A stretch of 30,431 bases of DNA from an uncultured Clostridia bacterium (GCA_944350065.1 CALVOD010000004.1:1-30431), one strand, 5' to 3'; positions 8,021 through 16,657 are shown, numbered from the stretch's first letter. The notes: generated by a model not told the origin, from the sequence alone. Numbers and translations: made by a program.

Positions 8021-8914
8021 ATGATACATTTTTTCTATGACGCAGACAGCGAAATGAACCTCGTCAAAGCCCGCGAATACGGTATCGACAACGAAAAATA
8101 TTTTATCAAGATGCCCTACAGCATCTGCGGCGAAAACCATCCCTGCGAACTTATCACGCCCGAACTCAGCAAAGACTTTTTCGATAAAGTCCGCGCGGGC
8201 AACATGCCCAGCACTTCTGCGCTGAATTCGGAAGAATACAAAGAGATATTCGAGCCCGCGTTCAAGGAAGGCGGCGAAATACTTTACGTATCCTTCTCCT
8301 CCGCGATGAGCGCGACGTTCGATCATCTCGAGGTTGCCCTCAAGGAACTCAAGAGCCGTTATCCCGACGTCAAATTTACCCGTTATGATTCCAAAGCGAT
8401 AAGTATGGGAGCCGGAATCGCGGTAATTGCCGCGGCGAAGTACATACAAAGCGGCAAGTCGGTAGCGGAAACCGTGGCGATGCTCGACGAGCTCGTGCCG
8501 CATATCAACATAACCATAGTGGCGGACGACCTCAATTATCTTAAAAGAGGCGGCAGGCTCACCGCCGTCAAAGCGCTGTTCGGAACGGTGCTTCAGATCA
8601 AGCCCATTATCAAACTCACTGCCGCCGGCACGCTGATACCCACCGCTTCCGTGGCGGGAAGGAACAAGGCGCTCATGACCATGGTCAGCGAAATAGTCAA
8701 CGGAGCGCAGAGGCTCGACGAATACCCCATCGTCATAATGAACGCGGACTGCCGCGCCGAAGCGGAGCGCGTAGCCGACAGAATAAAGGCTCAGCTTCCT
8801 TCCGCGGACGTATGGCTTTGCGACGTAGGTCCCGTCATCGGCACCCACTGCGGACCGGGAACGATAGGTATCTGCTTCGTCGGCGCGGAACGCCCCGAAC
8901 CCATTAAAGAATAA
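8021..8914 (+). CDS. DegV family fatty acid-binding protein (FakB-like)
   Basis: This 297-residue soluble protein belongs to the DegV family. Members bind a fatty acid and present it to the kinase FakA for phosphorylation before phospholipid synthesis. Family features are the PSTSA segment near residue 68, SFSSAMSATF near 93 (lipid carboxylate and phosphate contacts), LNYLKRGGRL near 180 and GPVIGTHCGPGTIG near 272. The usual N-terminal DS(x)AD start is altered here to FFYDADSE. An AAGGAGA ribosome binding site lies eight bases before the ATG. It follows the helicase by 42 bases with no terminator and precedes apbE by three bases. No fakA is visible, so the partner must be encoded elsewhere. 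Confidence 0.88.
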   Translation: MIHFFYDADSEMNLVKAREYGIDNEKYFIKMPYSICGENHPCELITPELSKDFFDKVRAGNMPSTSALNSEEYKEIFEPAFKEGGEILYVSFSSAMSATFDHLEVALKELKSRYPDVKFTRYDSKAISMGAGIAVIAAAKYIQSGKSVAETVAMLDELVPHINITIVADDLNYLKRGGRLTAVKALFGTVLQIKPIIKLTAAGTLIPTASVAGRNKALMTMVSEIVNGAQRLDEYPIVIMNADCRAEAERVADRIKAQLPSADVWLCDVGPVIGTHCGPGTIGICFVGAERPEPIKE

Positions 8915-8917
8915 TAA

Positions 8918-9922
8918 ATGCGTAAGACGATAGCCGCCGTTATCCTCGTTGCGGTAACGGCGTTGTCGCTTTTCTTATTGACTTCCTGCACGGGAAATGC
9001 CGAAGGCTTTGTCTTCGGCACTTATTATTCCTACGATTACGAGGGCTACCTTTCTTCTTCGAAGCTCGCGAAGGCGGAAGCCGTAGCCCGCGACATAGAC
9101 GCGGCGTTGTCCGTCTCCGACGAAAAAAGTCTCGTCTATAAGTTAAACGCCGCGGGAGCGGGCGGCGAAGTCACTCTCGATACTTACGCGGAGGAAGTCT
9201 TCCTTCTCGCGAAAGAAATTTACGCCGCGACCGACGGCGCCTTCAATCCCGCTTCTTTCCCCCTCACGGAGCTGTGGAAGTTTTCGCCCGACGAGTTCGC
9301 GGGCGCCGCTCAATCGATACCCTCCGAGACGGAAATAGCGGCGGCGCTCGCCGTAAGCGATTTTTCCCTTTTTACTTACGACGGAGCTACGCGCGTGCTG
9401 AAAAAATCTAACGCTTCCGCTAAAATAGATTTCGGCGCGGTAGCGAAAGGTTACGCCGCGGACAAAGTTTACGAAACGCTCGAAAGCTACGGCGTCAAAA
9501 ATATCGTCGTCGACATAGGCGGCACGATACGCTCGTCGGACGAAATAGAGTTATACGTCGCCGAACCGCGCGGCACGGGCTACGCGGCGCGCGTTCTGCT
9601 CGACGGCAAAGCCGTCTCCACGAGCGGCGATTATCAACGCTACTACATAGTGGACGGCGTGCGTTATCACCACATTATGGACAAAACGGGACATCCGGCG
9701 GGTTTAGGCGATCCTAACGCCATAATCAGCGTTACGGTCATCGGCGCCGAAGCCGCCGTTTGCGACGCGCTCTCTACCGCCGTGTTCGTACTCGGCTACG
9801 AGGATTCGCTCAATCTCGTTACGCGTTACGGCTGTTCCGCTCTCATTCTGACCGAAACCGGTTACTACACTGTCGGGGAGGAAGTTTTTGAAATTCTTAC
9901 GGAAAGACAAAAACTTAATTGA
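8918..9922 (+). CDS. apbE: FAD:protein FMN transferase, ApbE/FmnB-like lipoprotein
   Basis: The 334-residue protein starts with a lipoprotein signal peptide. A hydrophobic run ends in the lipobox LTSC, with Cys24 as the predicted lipid anchor, so it should work on the outer face of the membrane. The ApbE core follows: a DGAFNPAS segment near 108, KIDFGAVAKGYAADKV near 172-186, HHIMDKTGHP near 250 and CDALST near 282-287, whose Asp283 and Thr287 match the family's metal ligands. ApbE enzymes attach FMN to a threonine of an extracytoplasmic target. No obvious FMN acceptor is encoded in the window. The start is three bases after the degV stop with no Shine-Dalgarno sequence, so translation is probably coupled. 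The following NusG-II and Gx-transporter genes make it FmnB-like by context. Confidence 0.92.
   Translation: MRKTIAAVILVAVTALSLFLLTSCTGNAEGFVFGTYYSYDYEGYLSSSKLAKAEAVARDIDAALSVSDEKSLVYKLNAAGAGGEVTLDTYAEEVFLLAKEIYAATDGAFNPASFPLTELWKFSPDEFAGAAQSIPSETEIAAALAVSDFSLFTYDGATRVLKKSNASAKIDFGAVAKGYAADKVYETLESYGVKNIVVDIGGTIRSSDEIELYVAEPRGTGYAARVLLDGKAVSTSGDYQRYYIVDGVRYHHIMDKTGHPAGLGDPNAIISVTVIGAEAAVCDALSTAVFVLGYEDSLNLVTRYGCSALILTETGYYTVGEEVFEILTERQKLN
9875..9881 (+). promoter_or_regulatory. Ribosome binding site deciding the eetA TTG start
   Basis: GGGGAGG inside the end of apbE lies six bases before TTG at 9888. No better ATG or GTG with a Shine-Dalgarno sequence exists nearby, so this site fixes the start of the NusG-II gene. 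Confidence 0.7.
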
Positions 9923-10307
9923 GCATTACCGCGCTTCCGCGGCTTTTACCGTATTCGACCTCATAGCGGTAGCTCTCGTCGTATTCGCCGTGACGGTATG
10001 CATAAGCGCCCTCTCCCCTTCCGAGGAAGCCGCTTACGCTTACGTGTACGTCGACGGCAAGGAAACGGGCATATACCCGCTCGATAGCGACCGCGAAATA
10101 TATTTGCTCGACGGGCGCGTCACCCTTACGATAGCGGACGGCGCGATCGCCGTCACCGATAACGATTGCCCGAACGGAGTTTGCGTTAAGACCGGATTTA
10201 TATCCGAAGCCGGGGAACGCATAGTCTGCGTTCCGAATAAGATCTCCGTCGTATTGCGTTCCGAAGACGGTTCCGACATATACGTTACGGGAGGAGGCGG
10301 ATTATGA
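9888..10307 (+). CDS. eetA: NusG domain II membrane protein, EetA-like
   Basis: The 139-residue protein has one N-terminal membrane helix (about residues 20-42, FDLIAVALVVFAVTVCISAL) and an outer NusG domain II of about 85 residues. The family signature is the cysteine segment NDCPNGVCVKTGFI followed by GERIVCVPNKISVVL. Such proteins, encoded between ApbE-type and Gx-transporter genes, correspond to EetA of the Listeria flavin-based extracellular electron transfer locus. There EetA and EetB are needed for electron transfer, though their exact roles are unresolved. It starts with TTG behind a strong ribosome binding site and overlaps apbE by 35 bases. It overlaps the next gene by four (ATGA). 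The eetA name rests mainly on domain and context. Confidence 0.78.
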   Translation: MKFLRKDKNLIEHYRASAAFTVFDLIAVALVVFAVTVCISALSPSEEAAYAYVYVDGKETGIYPLDSDREIYLLDGRVTLTIADGAIAVTDNDCPNGVCVKTGFISEAGERIVCVPNKISVVLRSEDGSDIYVTGGGGL

Positions 10308-10822
10308 AAAAATTTTCCTCCCGCAAACTCGCATACACGGCTGTTCTTCTCGCGGTGGCTCTCACGGCGGGAAGTATCGAAGCTCTCCTTCCCCCCGTTA
10401 TTCCCGCGCTCCCGTTCGTAAGAATAGGCTTTTCCAACGTAGTCACGATATTCTGTTATCTCGTGCTCGGTTTCCCGAGCGCGCTCGCCGTATCGGCGCT
10501 CAAGTCGGTGCTCGTACCGATATTCGTCGGCAATCCCGTTATGGCGCTGTATTCTCTCACCGCTTCCGTAGGCTCATTCGTCGTCAGCGCGCTTCTTCTC
10601 AGGCTGAAACGCATGGGACTTCCCGTGATAAGCATTCTCGGTGCGATAACGCACAATATGTTACAGCTTTGCGTGGCGGCGCTCATGACGGGCTCCGCGA
10701 TAGTGTTCGGATACGCGCCCTGGCTCGTGATAACGGGGGCGGGCGCCGGTCTTGCCACAGGAGTCACGCTCTATCTGCTCGTAAGATTTTTACCGGCGCG
10801 CCTTACGGAAAATATCGGTTGA
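10304..10822 (+). CDS. eetB: Gx transporter family membrane protein, EetB-like
   Basis: The 172-residue protein is mostly hydrophobic with about five to six membrane helices. After the first helix it carries ALPFVRIGFSNVVTIFCY, the conserved P-x-R-x-G-x-x-N segment of the Gx transporter/ECF S-component-like family. Database entries often name it heptaprenyl diphosphate synthase component I, a label that probably reflects gene neighbourhood and not activity. Paired with the NusG-II gene it corresponds to EetB. A GGGAGGAGG ribosome binding site lies six bases before the ATG, which overlaps the eetA stop. It ends the plus-strand unit, facing dinB across 54 bases in which I see no convincing terminator hairpin. 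Confidence 0.78.
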   Translation: MKKFSSRKLAYTAVLLAVALTAGSIEALLPPVIPALPFVRIGFSNVVTIFCYLVLGFPSALAVSALKSVLVPIFVGNPVMALYSLTASVGSFVVSALLLRLKRMGLPVISILGAITHNMLQLCVAALMTGSAIVFGYAPWLVITGAGAGLATGVTLYLLVRFLPARLTENIG

Positions 10823-10876
10823 AAGCCTAAAACGTATCAGATATTTTATAATTTAATCTACCGCAAAAAAATATTT

Positions 10877-12142
10877 TCAATCCTCGTCGAGGTTTTTCAT
10901 GTGTTTGTCGAAAGGCAAAAATTCGTCGTCCGCTTCGCGCGAATCGCAACTGAAAACGGTATTCAGATTTAGCGCCCTTTTCACGACGTTGTAGCCGAAT
11001 TTGGAACGCAGCTTGTCTATCCTTCTGTCGAGCTCGGCGCTGCGCGAGTCCTCGGACTCGAATAAACTGCTTTGCGCGTAATCTCCCGCGCCGCTCAGCT
11101 TAAAAACGCACACCGTTATCGAGCGGAGCGGTCTCATCGCCGAAAAATCGTATATCGAATTCATCAGTTTCACCGCGGAACGCGCTATCGTACTCGCGGC
11201 GTCGGTTACGGCGGGCAGCTTCCCCTGCTTGCTTACGTGCGCGAGCGAAGCGTCACGTAAACTTATGCCCACGCTTTCGCCTTTGAATCCGCCGCTACGC
11301 AATCTGAAAGCTATCATCTCCGACAAAGCGTAGATGACGCGCTCTGCGTCGCGGGCGTTGGTAATGTCCTCGGAAGTGGTCGTTCCGTTGCCGATACTCT
11401 CGGGGATATGCCTTTCCGTATAGCATTTGACGGGCTCGTCTCCCGTACCGCGGGCGTTTTCAAGCATTTTCAACCCGTTTTTGCCGAAAATACGCATTAT
11501 CATTCCGTCGTCCGCTCGCGCGAGATCCCCTATGGTATTTATATTCAGAACGCGTAATTTCTCGCGCGTGGCGCGTCCTATGAACAGCATTTCGCCCACG
11601 TCGAGTTCCCAGGCGACTTTTTGATAATTTTCGGGACTTATAACGGAAATAGCGTCGGGCTTTTTGAGATCGCTTCCGAGTTTTGCAAAAACTTTGGTGA
11701 ACGACACGCCTATCGATACGGTGAGCCCTCCTGTCTCCTCTTTGACGGTGCGACGTATGCTCTCCGCTATTTCTTCGCCGCTTCCGAAAAGTTTACGGCT
11801 TCCCGTAACGTCGAGCCAGCATTCGTCGAGACCGAAGCTCTCCACCTCCGAAGTGTATCGCGTATATATTTCTCTGACAATTTTGGAATACTTGACGTAT
11901 TCGCCGTAAGTGGGCGGCACGACCGTGAGATCGGGGCACTTCTGTTTCGCCTGCCATATCGGTTCGCCCGTTTTGACGCCCGCCGATTTGGCTATCTCCG
12001 ATTTCGCGAGCACTATGCCGTGGCGCTTCTCCGGATCCCCGCACACCGCTACCGCCTTACCCTTCAGCTCGGGATGAAGAATACACTCCACGGAAGCGTA
12101 AAAATTATTCAAATCGCAATGTAAAATTACTTTGTCGAACAT
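10877..12142 (-). CDS. dinB: DNA polymerase IV (Y-family translesion polymerase)
   Basis: This 421-residue protein copies damaged templates in an error-prone way. Catalytic carboxylates are visible at Asp10 (ILHCDLNNFYASVE) and at Asp106-Glu107 (SFGLDECWLD). A steric-gate Phe/Tyr pair follows Asp10. The helix-hairpin-helix thumb region and little-finger domain follow. Near residue 365 the motif QSSLF is a typical beta-clamp-binding peptide, placed before the last 55 residues and not at the very C-terminus. The start lies 16 bases inside coaE, with only a weak CGGA upstream, so translation is coupled to coaE. No LexA-type operator is recognisable next to it. Confidence 0.93.
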   Translation of the reverse strand: MFDKVILHCDLNNFYASVECILHPELKGKAVAVCGDPEKRHGIVLAKSEIAKSAGVKTGEPIWQAKQKCPDLTVVPPTYGEYVKYSKIVREIYTRYTSEVESFGLDECWLDVTGSRKLFGSGEEIAESIRRTVKEETGGLTVSIGVSFTKVFAKLGSDLKKPDAISVISPENYQKVAWELDVGEMLFIGRATREKLRVLNINTIGDLARADDGMIMRIFGKNGLKMLENARGTGDEPVKCYTERHIPESIGNGTTTSEDITNARDAERVIYALSEMIAFRLRSGGFKGESVGISLRDASLAHVSKQGKLPAVTDAASTIARSAVKLMNSIYDFSAMRPLRSITVCVFKLSGAGDYAQSSLFESEDSRSAELDRRIDKLRSKFGYNVVKRALNLNTVFSCDSREADDEFLPFDKHMKNLDED

Positions 12143-12699
12143 TCCGCGTACATTTTCCCGACCGCTTCGGCAAGTTCAGTCAACCCCGCGCCGTTCTCCA
12201 CTATATAATCGGCGGCGCTCTCGAGCGCTTCCTCTCCGCGCTGGGCTTCGAGCGCGGCTTCCGCTTCCGCGCGGCTCACGCCGTCGCGCTCCGTTATCCT
12301 TTTAACCCGCTCCTCGCGCGGCGCGCGCACGTAACATATTTTATCCGCGATGTTTTTCGCGCCCGCTTCCGCAAGCAACGGTATTTCGACGAATACGAGT
12401 TTTTTCCCGGAAGCGCGTCTTACAATCTCCGACATTATTTCACCGTGCGCGAGCGCGTTAAGACTTTTACGCCGCTCCGCGTCCGAAAATATTATCTCGC
12501 GTATCTTCTTCCTGTCCGGCTTGCCGCTTGCTCCGAACGCTTCGGGAAACAGCGCGCGCAACTTGATTAAATATCTTTCGTCCTCGAGAAGCTCGGCGTT
12601 TATCGCGTCTGCCGACAAAGTGTACGCGCCGAGTTCACGGAGTATTTTCGTCACCGCGCTTTTACCGGAGCCTATACCGCCGCAAACAGCCACTATCAT
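12127..12699 (-). CDS. coaE: Dephospho-CoA kinase
   Basis: The 190-residue P-loop kinase carries out the last step of coenzyme A synthesis, phosphorylating the 3'-hydroxyl of dephospho-CoA. Walker A is GGIGSGKS at residues 7-14, the catalytic Asp region is LSADAI near 31, and the lid/substrate segment is VEIPLLAEAG near 103. Length is slightly below the usual 195-205. GGAG lies eight bases before the ATG. It follows polA by five bases, as in many Firmicutes where coaE and polA are neighbours, and overlaps dinB by 16 bases. Confidence 0.95.
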   Translation of the reverse strand: MIVAVCGGIGSGKSAVTKILRELGAYTLSADAINAELLEDERYLIKLRALFPEAFGASGKPDRKKIREIIFSDAERRKSLNALAHGEIMSEIVRRASGKKLVFVEIPLLAEAGAKNIADKICYVRAPREERVKRITERDGVSRAEAEAALEAQRGEEALESAADYIVENGAGLTELAEAVGKMYAECSTK

Positions 12700-12704
12700 A
12701 TCGC

Positions 12705-15338
12705 CTACTCCACGGAGTACCAGTCAGTACCCGATTTCGCTTCCGCAACGAGCGGTACCCTCAGCTTCGCTGCGTTCTGCATGCTCTCCACGAGAAGCGC
12801 GGATACCGCTTTCACTTCCTCCTCGGGAGTGTCTATCACCAGTTCGTCGTGTACCTGCAGAATCATCTGCGCTTTGTATCCGCCCTTTTTGAGCGCGTCG
12901 TACACCTTGAGCATCGCTATCTTCATTATGTCGGCGGCGGAGCCCTGCAAAGGCATATTCATCGCGGCGCGCTCGCCGAAATTTCTTATGTTTCTGTTGG
13001 GCGAACGGAATTCGGGGAAATATCTTATCCGCCCGAGGAGGGTGCGGATATACCCGTGTTCGTGCGCGTAAGCCACGTTTGCGTCCATATATGACTTGAC
13101 GGAAGGATAGGTCTCGAAATATTTCTCGACGAATTCCTTCGCTTCGTACGGGCGTATCCCCGTATTCTTCGCGAGTCCGAACGCGCTTATACCGTATATT
13201 ATTCCGAAATTGACGGCTTTTGCGTTGCGGCGCATGGCAGACGTCACCTCATCGAGGGGCACGCCCATTATTTTGGAAGCCGTCAGGGCGTGTATGTCCT
13301 CGCCGTTTTTATACGCCTCCGTGAGCACCGGATCTTCGCTGAAATGCGCAAGCAACCTTAACTCTATCTGTGAATAATCCGCGGAAACGAGTTTGTTGCC
13401 CTTCGCGGGCACGAGCATTTTCCTTATTTCCTTGCCTTCCTCCGTGCGTATGGGAATATTCTGAAGGTTCGGTTCGGTGGACGAAAGCCTTCCCGTGGAC
13501 GTCAGACACTGTTTGAACACGGTGTGCACCTTGTGAGTTACGGGGTCGGTCACCGCGCGTATGCCTTCGATATAGGTCGATTGCAGTTTCTTTATTTTGC
13601 GGTATCTCAATATCGCCGTAACTATCGGATGATCGAGTTCCTCGAGTATCTCCGCGGCTACGCTGTAACCCGTCTTGCTCTTCGTCTTTTTACCGTGCGG
13701 AAGCCCCAGTTTCTCGAAAAGTATAACGCCGAGCTGCTGAACGGAATTTATGTTGAAGCGCTCCCCCGCCAGCTCGTATATTTCCTCGGTGAGCGACTTG
13801 AGCTCCGCGTTGTACTTCTCGCCCAAAGCGTTCAGCACCCCGAGATCCACCTCGAATCCCGCCTGCTCGGTATCGTACAGCACCTTGACGAGCGGAAGCT
13901 CCGTCTCGCGGTAAAGAGCGGTAAGCCCTTTCGCCTTCATTTCCTCGTCGAGCGAATCGTTTATTTCGAAGGCGTTAGCGGTGGCGCCTTCGCCCGCGCC
14001 GCGCGCCGCAGCGAGCTCGAAATAATTTTTATACGAGTAATTGGAATTGCAAAGATAGGATTTAAGAAGCACGTCCTCGTACGGCTCCTTGATTTCGACG
14101 CCCGCTTTCGCGAAAATATAAAACTTGTCCTTCACGTCGAAAAGCACTTTGACCACCTTGTCGGAAGCGAACACCTCACCGAAAGCCGCCAGCGCTTCGT
14201 CGAAGCCGACTCCTTCGTCGAAAAGGTCGGCAGCGCATTTCACCCTGTAAGCGCAGGTATCGTCCAAAGCAAATTCCACGTCTTTGCCCGCTTCCACGCA
14301 TATCTTCGTTATATCGCCGTTAAGGATACCTTTAAGCTCCTCAAGGTTATCTATTACGCGGATTTTTGCGCATTTCAGCTCCGTTGCGAACGGAAGAAAA
14401 CTTCCGTCGTCGACGTCAGGAGCTTTCTTGTCCTCGCTCTTATCCGCGCTTTTGCGTTTAACGGGTTTCGTTTCTACGGAAGCGTCGCTACCGAAACGGA
14501 ATCTGTCTATAAGTTTGAAGCATTCGAGTTCGTTGAGCATCAGGAAAAAGTCTTCGCTTATCCCGAACTTGTCGAAGCCGAGCTCGTCGAGCGTGCATTT
14601 GTACGGCACCGAGGTGTTTATCGTGGCAAGCTCGCGCGAAAGATATACCTTGTCCTTATTCGCCGCAAGTTTTTCGGCGAGCTTTCCTTTCACTTCGTCT
14701 ATATGCTCGTACACGCCGTCCACGCTTCCGAAGCGCGTAAGCAGATCGAGCGCCGTCTTCTCGCCCACGCCCGGGCATCCGGGTATGTTGTCGGAATTGT
14801 CGCCTGCGAGCGCTTTATATTCGATTATCTTACCGGGCGTAAATCCTTCTTCTGCGAGCTTATCGAGGTTATATGCGGTTATGTCGGTAACTCCCCTGCG
14901 AGTATTGTAAACGACCGTGTTTTCGTCCACAAGCTGCAGCACGTCCCTGTCTCCGCTCACTATCACCGTGTCGAGATCGAAACGCTTCGCCATAGTGCCG
15001 ATTATGTCGTCCGCCTCGTAGCCTTCGAGTTCGAGTATCCTTATGCCCATGGCGCGCAAAAGATCTTTAAGAAGCGGCACCTGCATCGCGAGCGCTTCGT
15101 CCATCGGTTTACGAGTCGCCTTGTAACCGTCGTACATCTTATGACGGAAGGTGGGTGCTTTCAAATCGAATACCGCACCGATATGCGTAGGCGCCTCGTC
15201 CGCGATAAGGCGCGCAAGCATCGACAGATATCCGAATATCGCGTTGGTAACCACTCCTTGCTTGTTTTCGAGGGGCGGCAGCGCGTAATATGCTCTGTTT
15301 ATAAGGCTGTTGCTGTCGAGCAATATAATTTTGGTCAT
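12705..15338 (-). CDS. polA: DNA polymerase I
   Basis: The 877-residue protein fills gaps and removes RNA primers in replication and repair. Residues 1 to about 290 form the 5'-3' exonuclease (LLDSNSLINRAYYAL, GYEADDIIG, SGDRDVLQLV). The central 3'-5' exonuclease-like domain (about 325-470) lacks the Asp-x-Glu motif. The segment reads ICVEAGKDVEF where proofreading enzymes have DTE, so proofreading is probably lost, as in Bacillus and Thermus enzymes. Polymerase motif A has Asp654 in SADYSQIELR, motif B has Lys707 in RRNAKAVNFGIIYG, and motif C has Asp831 in QVHDELV. The ATG directly follows the stop of the membrane protein gene (TAAATG). TGGAG seven bases upstream is the ribosome binding site. 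Confidence 0.96.
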   Translation of the reverse strand: MTKIILLDSNSLINRAYYALPPLENKQGVVTNAIFGYLSMLARLIADEAPTHIGAVFDLKAPTFRHKMYDGYKATRKPMDEALAMQVPLLKDLLRAMGIRILELEGYEADDIIGTMAKRFDLDTVIVSGDRDVLQLVDENTVVYNTRRGVTDITAYNLDKLAEEGFTPGKIIEYKALAGDNSDNIPGCPGVGEKTALDLLTRFGSVDGVYEHIDEVKGKLAEKLAANKDKVYLSRELATINTSVPYKCTLDELGFDKFGISEDFFLMLNELECFKLIDRFRFGSDASVETKPVKRKSADKSEDKKAPDVDDGSFLPFATELKCAKIRVIDNLEELKGILNGDITKICVEAGKDVEFALDDTCAYRVKCAADLFDEGVGFDEALAAFGEVFASDKVVKVLFDVKDKFYIFAKAGVEIKEPYEDVLLKSYLCNSNYSYKNYFELAAARGAGEGATANAFEINDSLDEEMKAKGLTALYRETELPLVKVLYDTEQAGFEVDLGVLNALGEKYNAELKSLTEEIYELAGERFNINSVQQLGVILFEKLGLPHGKKTKSKTGYSVAAEILEELDHPIVTAILRYRKIKKLQSTYIEGIRAVTDPVTHKVHTVFKQCLTSTGRLSSTEPNLQNIPIRTEEGKEIRKMLVPAKGNKLVSADYSQIELRLLAHFSEDPVLTEAYKNGEDIHALTASKIMGVPLDEVTSAMRRNAKAVNFGIIYGISAFGLAKNTGIRPYEAKEFVEKYFETYPSVKSYMDANVAYAHEHGYIRTLLGRIRYFPEFRSPNRNIRNFGERAAMNMPLQGSAADIMKIAMLKVYDALKKGGYKAQMILQVHDELVIDTPEEEVKAVSALLVESMQNAAKLRVPLVAEAKSGTDWYSVE

Positions 15339-16640
15339 TTATAACTCCAGTTTCATATCGTTGAATTTGATCCAACCCATTTTACGCATTATCTCGCTTA
15401 CCGCGAAACACACGACTGCGGGTATCACGAACATACAGAAAATTATTCCGAGCGCGATCTGCCAGTCGGGAATGAGACCTGCGGAAGCGTCTATCACGCC
15501 GAAAACGCCTACGAGTCCCGAAGTACCCATACCGCCTCCCGCCGCGGTACATCTCAAACGGAATACCGACGTAGCGAGAGGTCCTACGATAGCGCTCGCC
15601 ACTATCGGCGGAACCATTATGAGCGGATGGCGCATAAGGTTGGGTATCTGAAGCATACTCGTGCCGATACCCTGCGCTATCAGTCCGCCCCACTTATTCT
15701 CGCGGAAGCTCTGAACGGCAAAGCCTACCATGTGCGCCGCGCACCCTGCCGTGGCGGCGCCGCCCGCGATAAGCATATTGGGATCGGCTGCCATCGCGCC
15801 GCCCGCGATAACGAGCCATATCGCCGCGGAAGAAGTGGGCAACGTAAGCAATATTCCCATCGCCACGGCTATGATTATTCCCATAGAAATCGGCGCGATA
15901 CCGGTAGCGAGCGCTATACCTTTGCTTATGAGATTGACAAAGAGTATGAACGGATACGCCACATAGACGGCAAGCATCGCCACTACCATCATCGTAAGCG
16001 GCACGACGACGATATCCACCTTGGTCTTACCCGCAACGAGCAGACCGATTTCTATCGCGATGAGCGCCACTACGTAAGTGCCTATCGGATTGCCGGGAGC
16101 AAACGACGCGGCGTAAGTCCCCGCTATTATCTGATCCGAAAAAGCTCCCGCCATACCCGCTACCGCAGCCGAAAACATTACGAGCTTGGGCGCTTTGAGC
16201 TCGTGCGCCATTCCGACGCCTATTCCCGCGCCCATAAGCGACTTAGCTATGTTGGCGACGGCGGTCACGAAATTACCTACGGCAATTCCCGCTTCGGTGC
16301 CCGACGAGGTTATCCACCCGCCGATCTGCGCAAGTATGGTGCCCGCTATGAGCGTACAGAACAAGCCCTGCGCCATGCCCGTGAACGCTTTTATGAACCA
16401 CCTGTCAAGCAATTTCTTTATAACCGCTATTACGCGCGCTTTGTCGATTTTTACGGCGTTTGCGCTGCCGCTTTCTTTGATAAGGGACCCCTTTTCGGCG
16501 TTTTCCGCGACACGGGCTTCTTCTGAGCCGTCGGCTTTTTCTTCGCAACCGACGTTCGTTCCCGCTTCGGCGTCTCCGTTTACGTTTGCGCCGAAAGCAT
16601 TCTTTTCCGCTTCGGCGTAAGCAGATTTCTCGTCAGTCAT
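15339..16640 (-). CDS. PTS EIIC-type membrane protein, PfoR-like (orphan)
   Basis: The 433-residue protein belongs to the EIIC_2 family that includes Clostridium perfringens PfoR. Residues 1 to about 65 are an Ala/Glu-rich, charged, probably disordered cytoplasmic tail. Residues about 75-420 hold nine or ten hydrophobic segments with many Gly and Ala. The conserved LPTSSAAIW, GGAATAGCAAHMVGFAVQS and AAGGGMGTSGLVG segments are visible. No EIIA, EIIB or HPr domain is fused or nearby, so sugar phosphorylation cannot be assumed and the substrate is unknown. GGAGGAGA sits six bases before the ATG. It lies 17 bases after the patatin gene and abuts polA. The lacZ at the head of the unit hints at a galactoside link, but this is only context. 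Confidence 0.75.
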   Translation of the reverse strand: MTDEKSAYAEAEKNAFGANVNGDAEAGTNVGCEEKADGSEEARVAENAEKGSLIKESGSANAVKIDKARVIAVIKKLLDRWFIKAFTGMAQGLFCTLIAGTILAQIGGWITSSGTEAGIAVGNFVTAVANIAKSLMGAGIGVGMAHELKAPKLVMFSAAVAGMAGAFSDQIIAGTYAASFAPGNPIGTYVVALIAIEIGLLVAGKTKVDIVVVPLTMMVVAMLAVYVAYPFILFVNLISKGIALATGIAPISMGIIIAVAMGILLTLPTSSAAIWLVIAGGAMAADPNMLIAGGAATAGCAAHMVGFAVQSFRENKWGGLIAQGIGTSMLQIPNLMRHPLIMVPPIVASAIVGPLATSVFRLRCTAAGGGMGTSGLVGVFGVIDASAGLIPDWQIALGIIFCMFVIPAVVCFAVSEIMRKMGWIKFNDMKLEL

Positions 16641-16657
16641 GTTTATCTCCTCCGGGT

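Noticed and set aside
7235..8848. A 537-codon open frame on the minus strand across the helicase end and degV
   Set aside because: It is antisense to two well-supported genes and has no recognisable domain. Similar shadow frames occur over icd, lacZ and purA for the same codon-bias reason.
10823..10876. Terminator between the convergent eetB and dinB genes
   Set aside because: The gap is AT-rich and has an A run but no stem of useful length on either strand.
13524..15344. A 606-codon open frame on the plus strand across polA
   Set aside because: It is antisense to the unmistakable polA. Codon bias of the real gene leaves few stops in this frame. It shows no family motif, ribosome binding site or spacing of its own.
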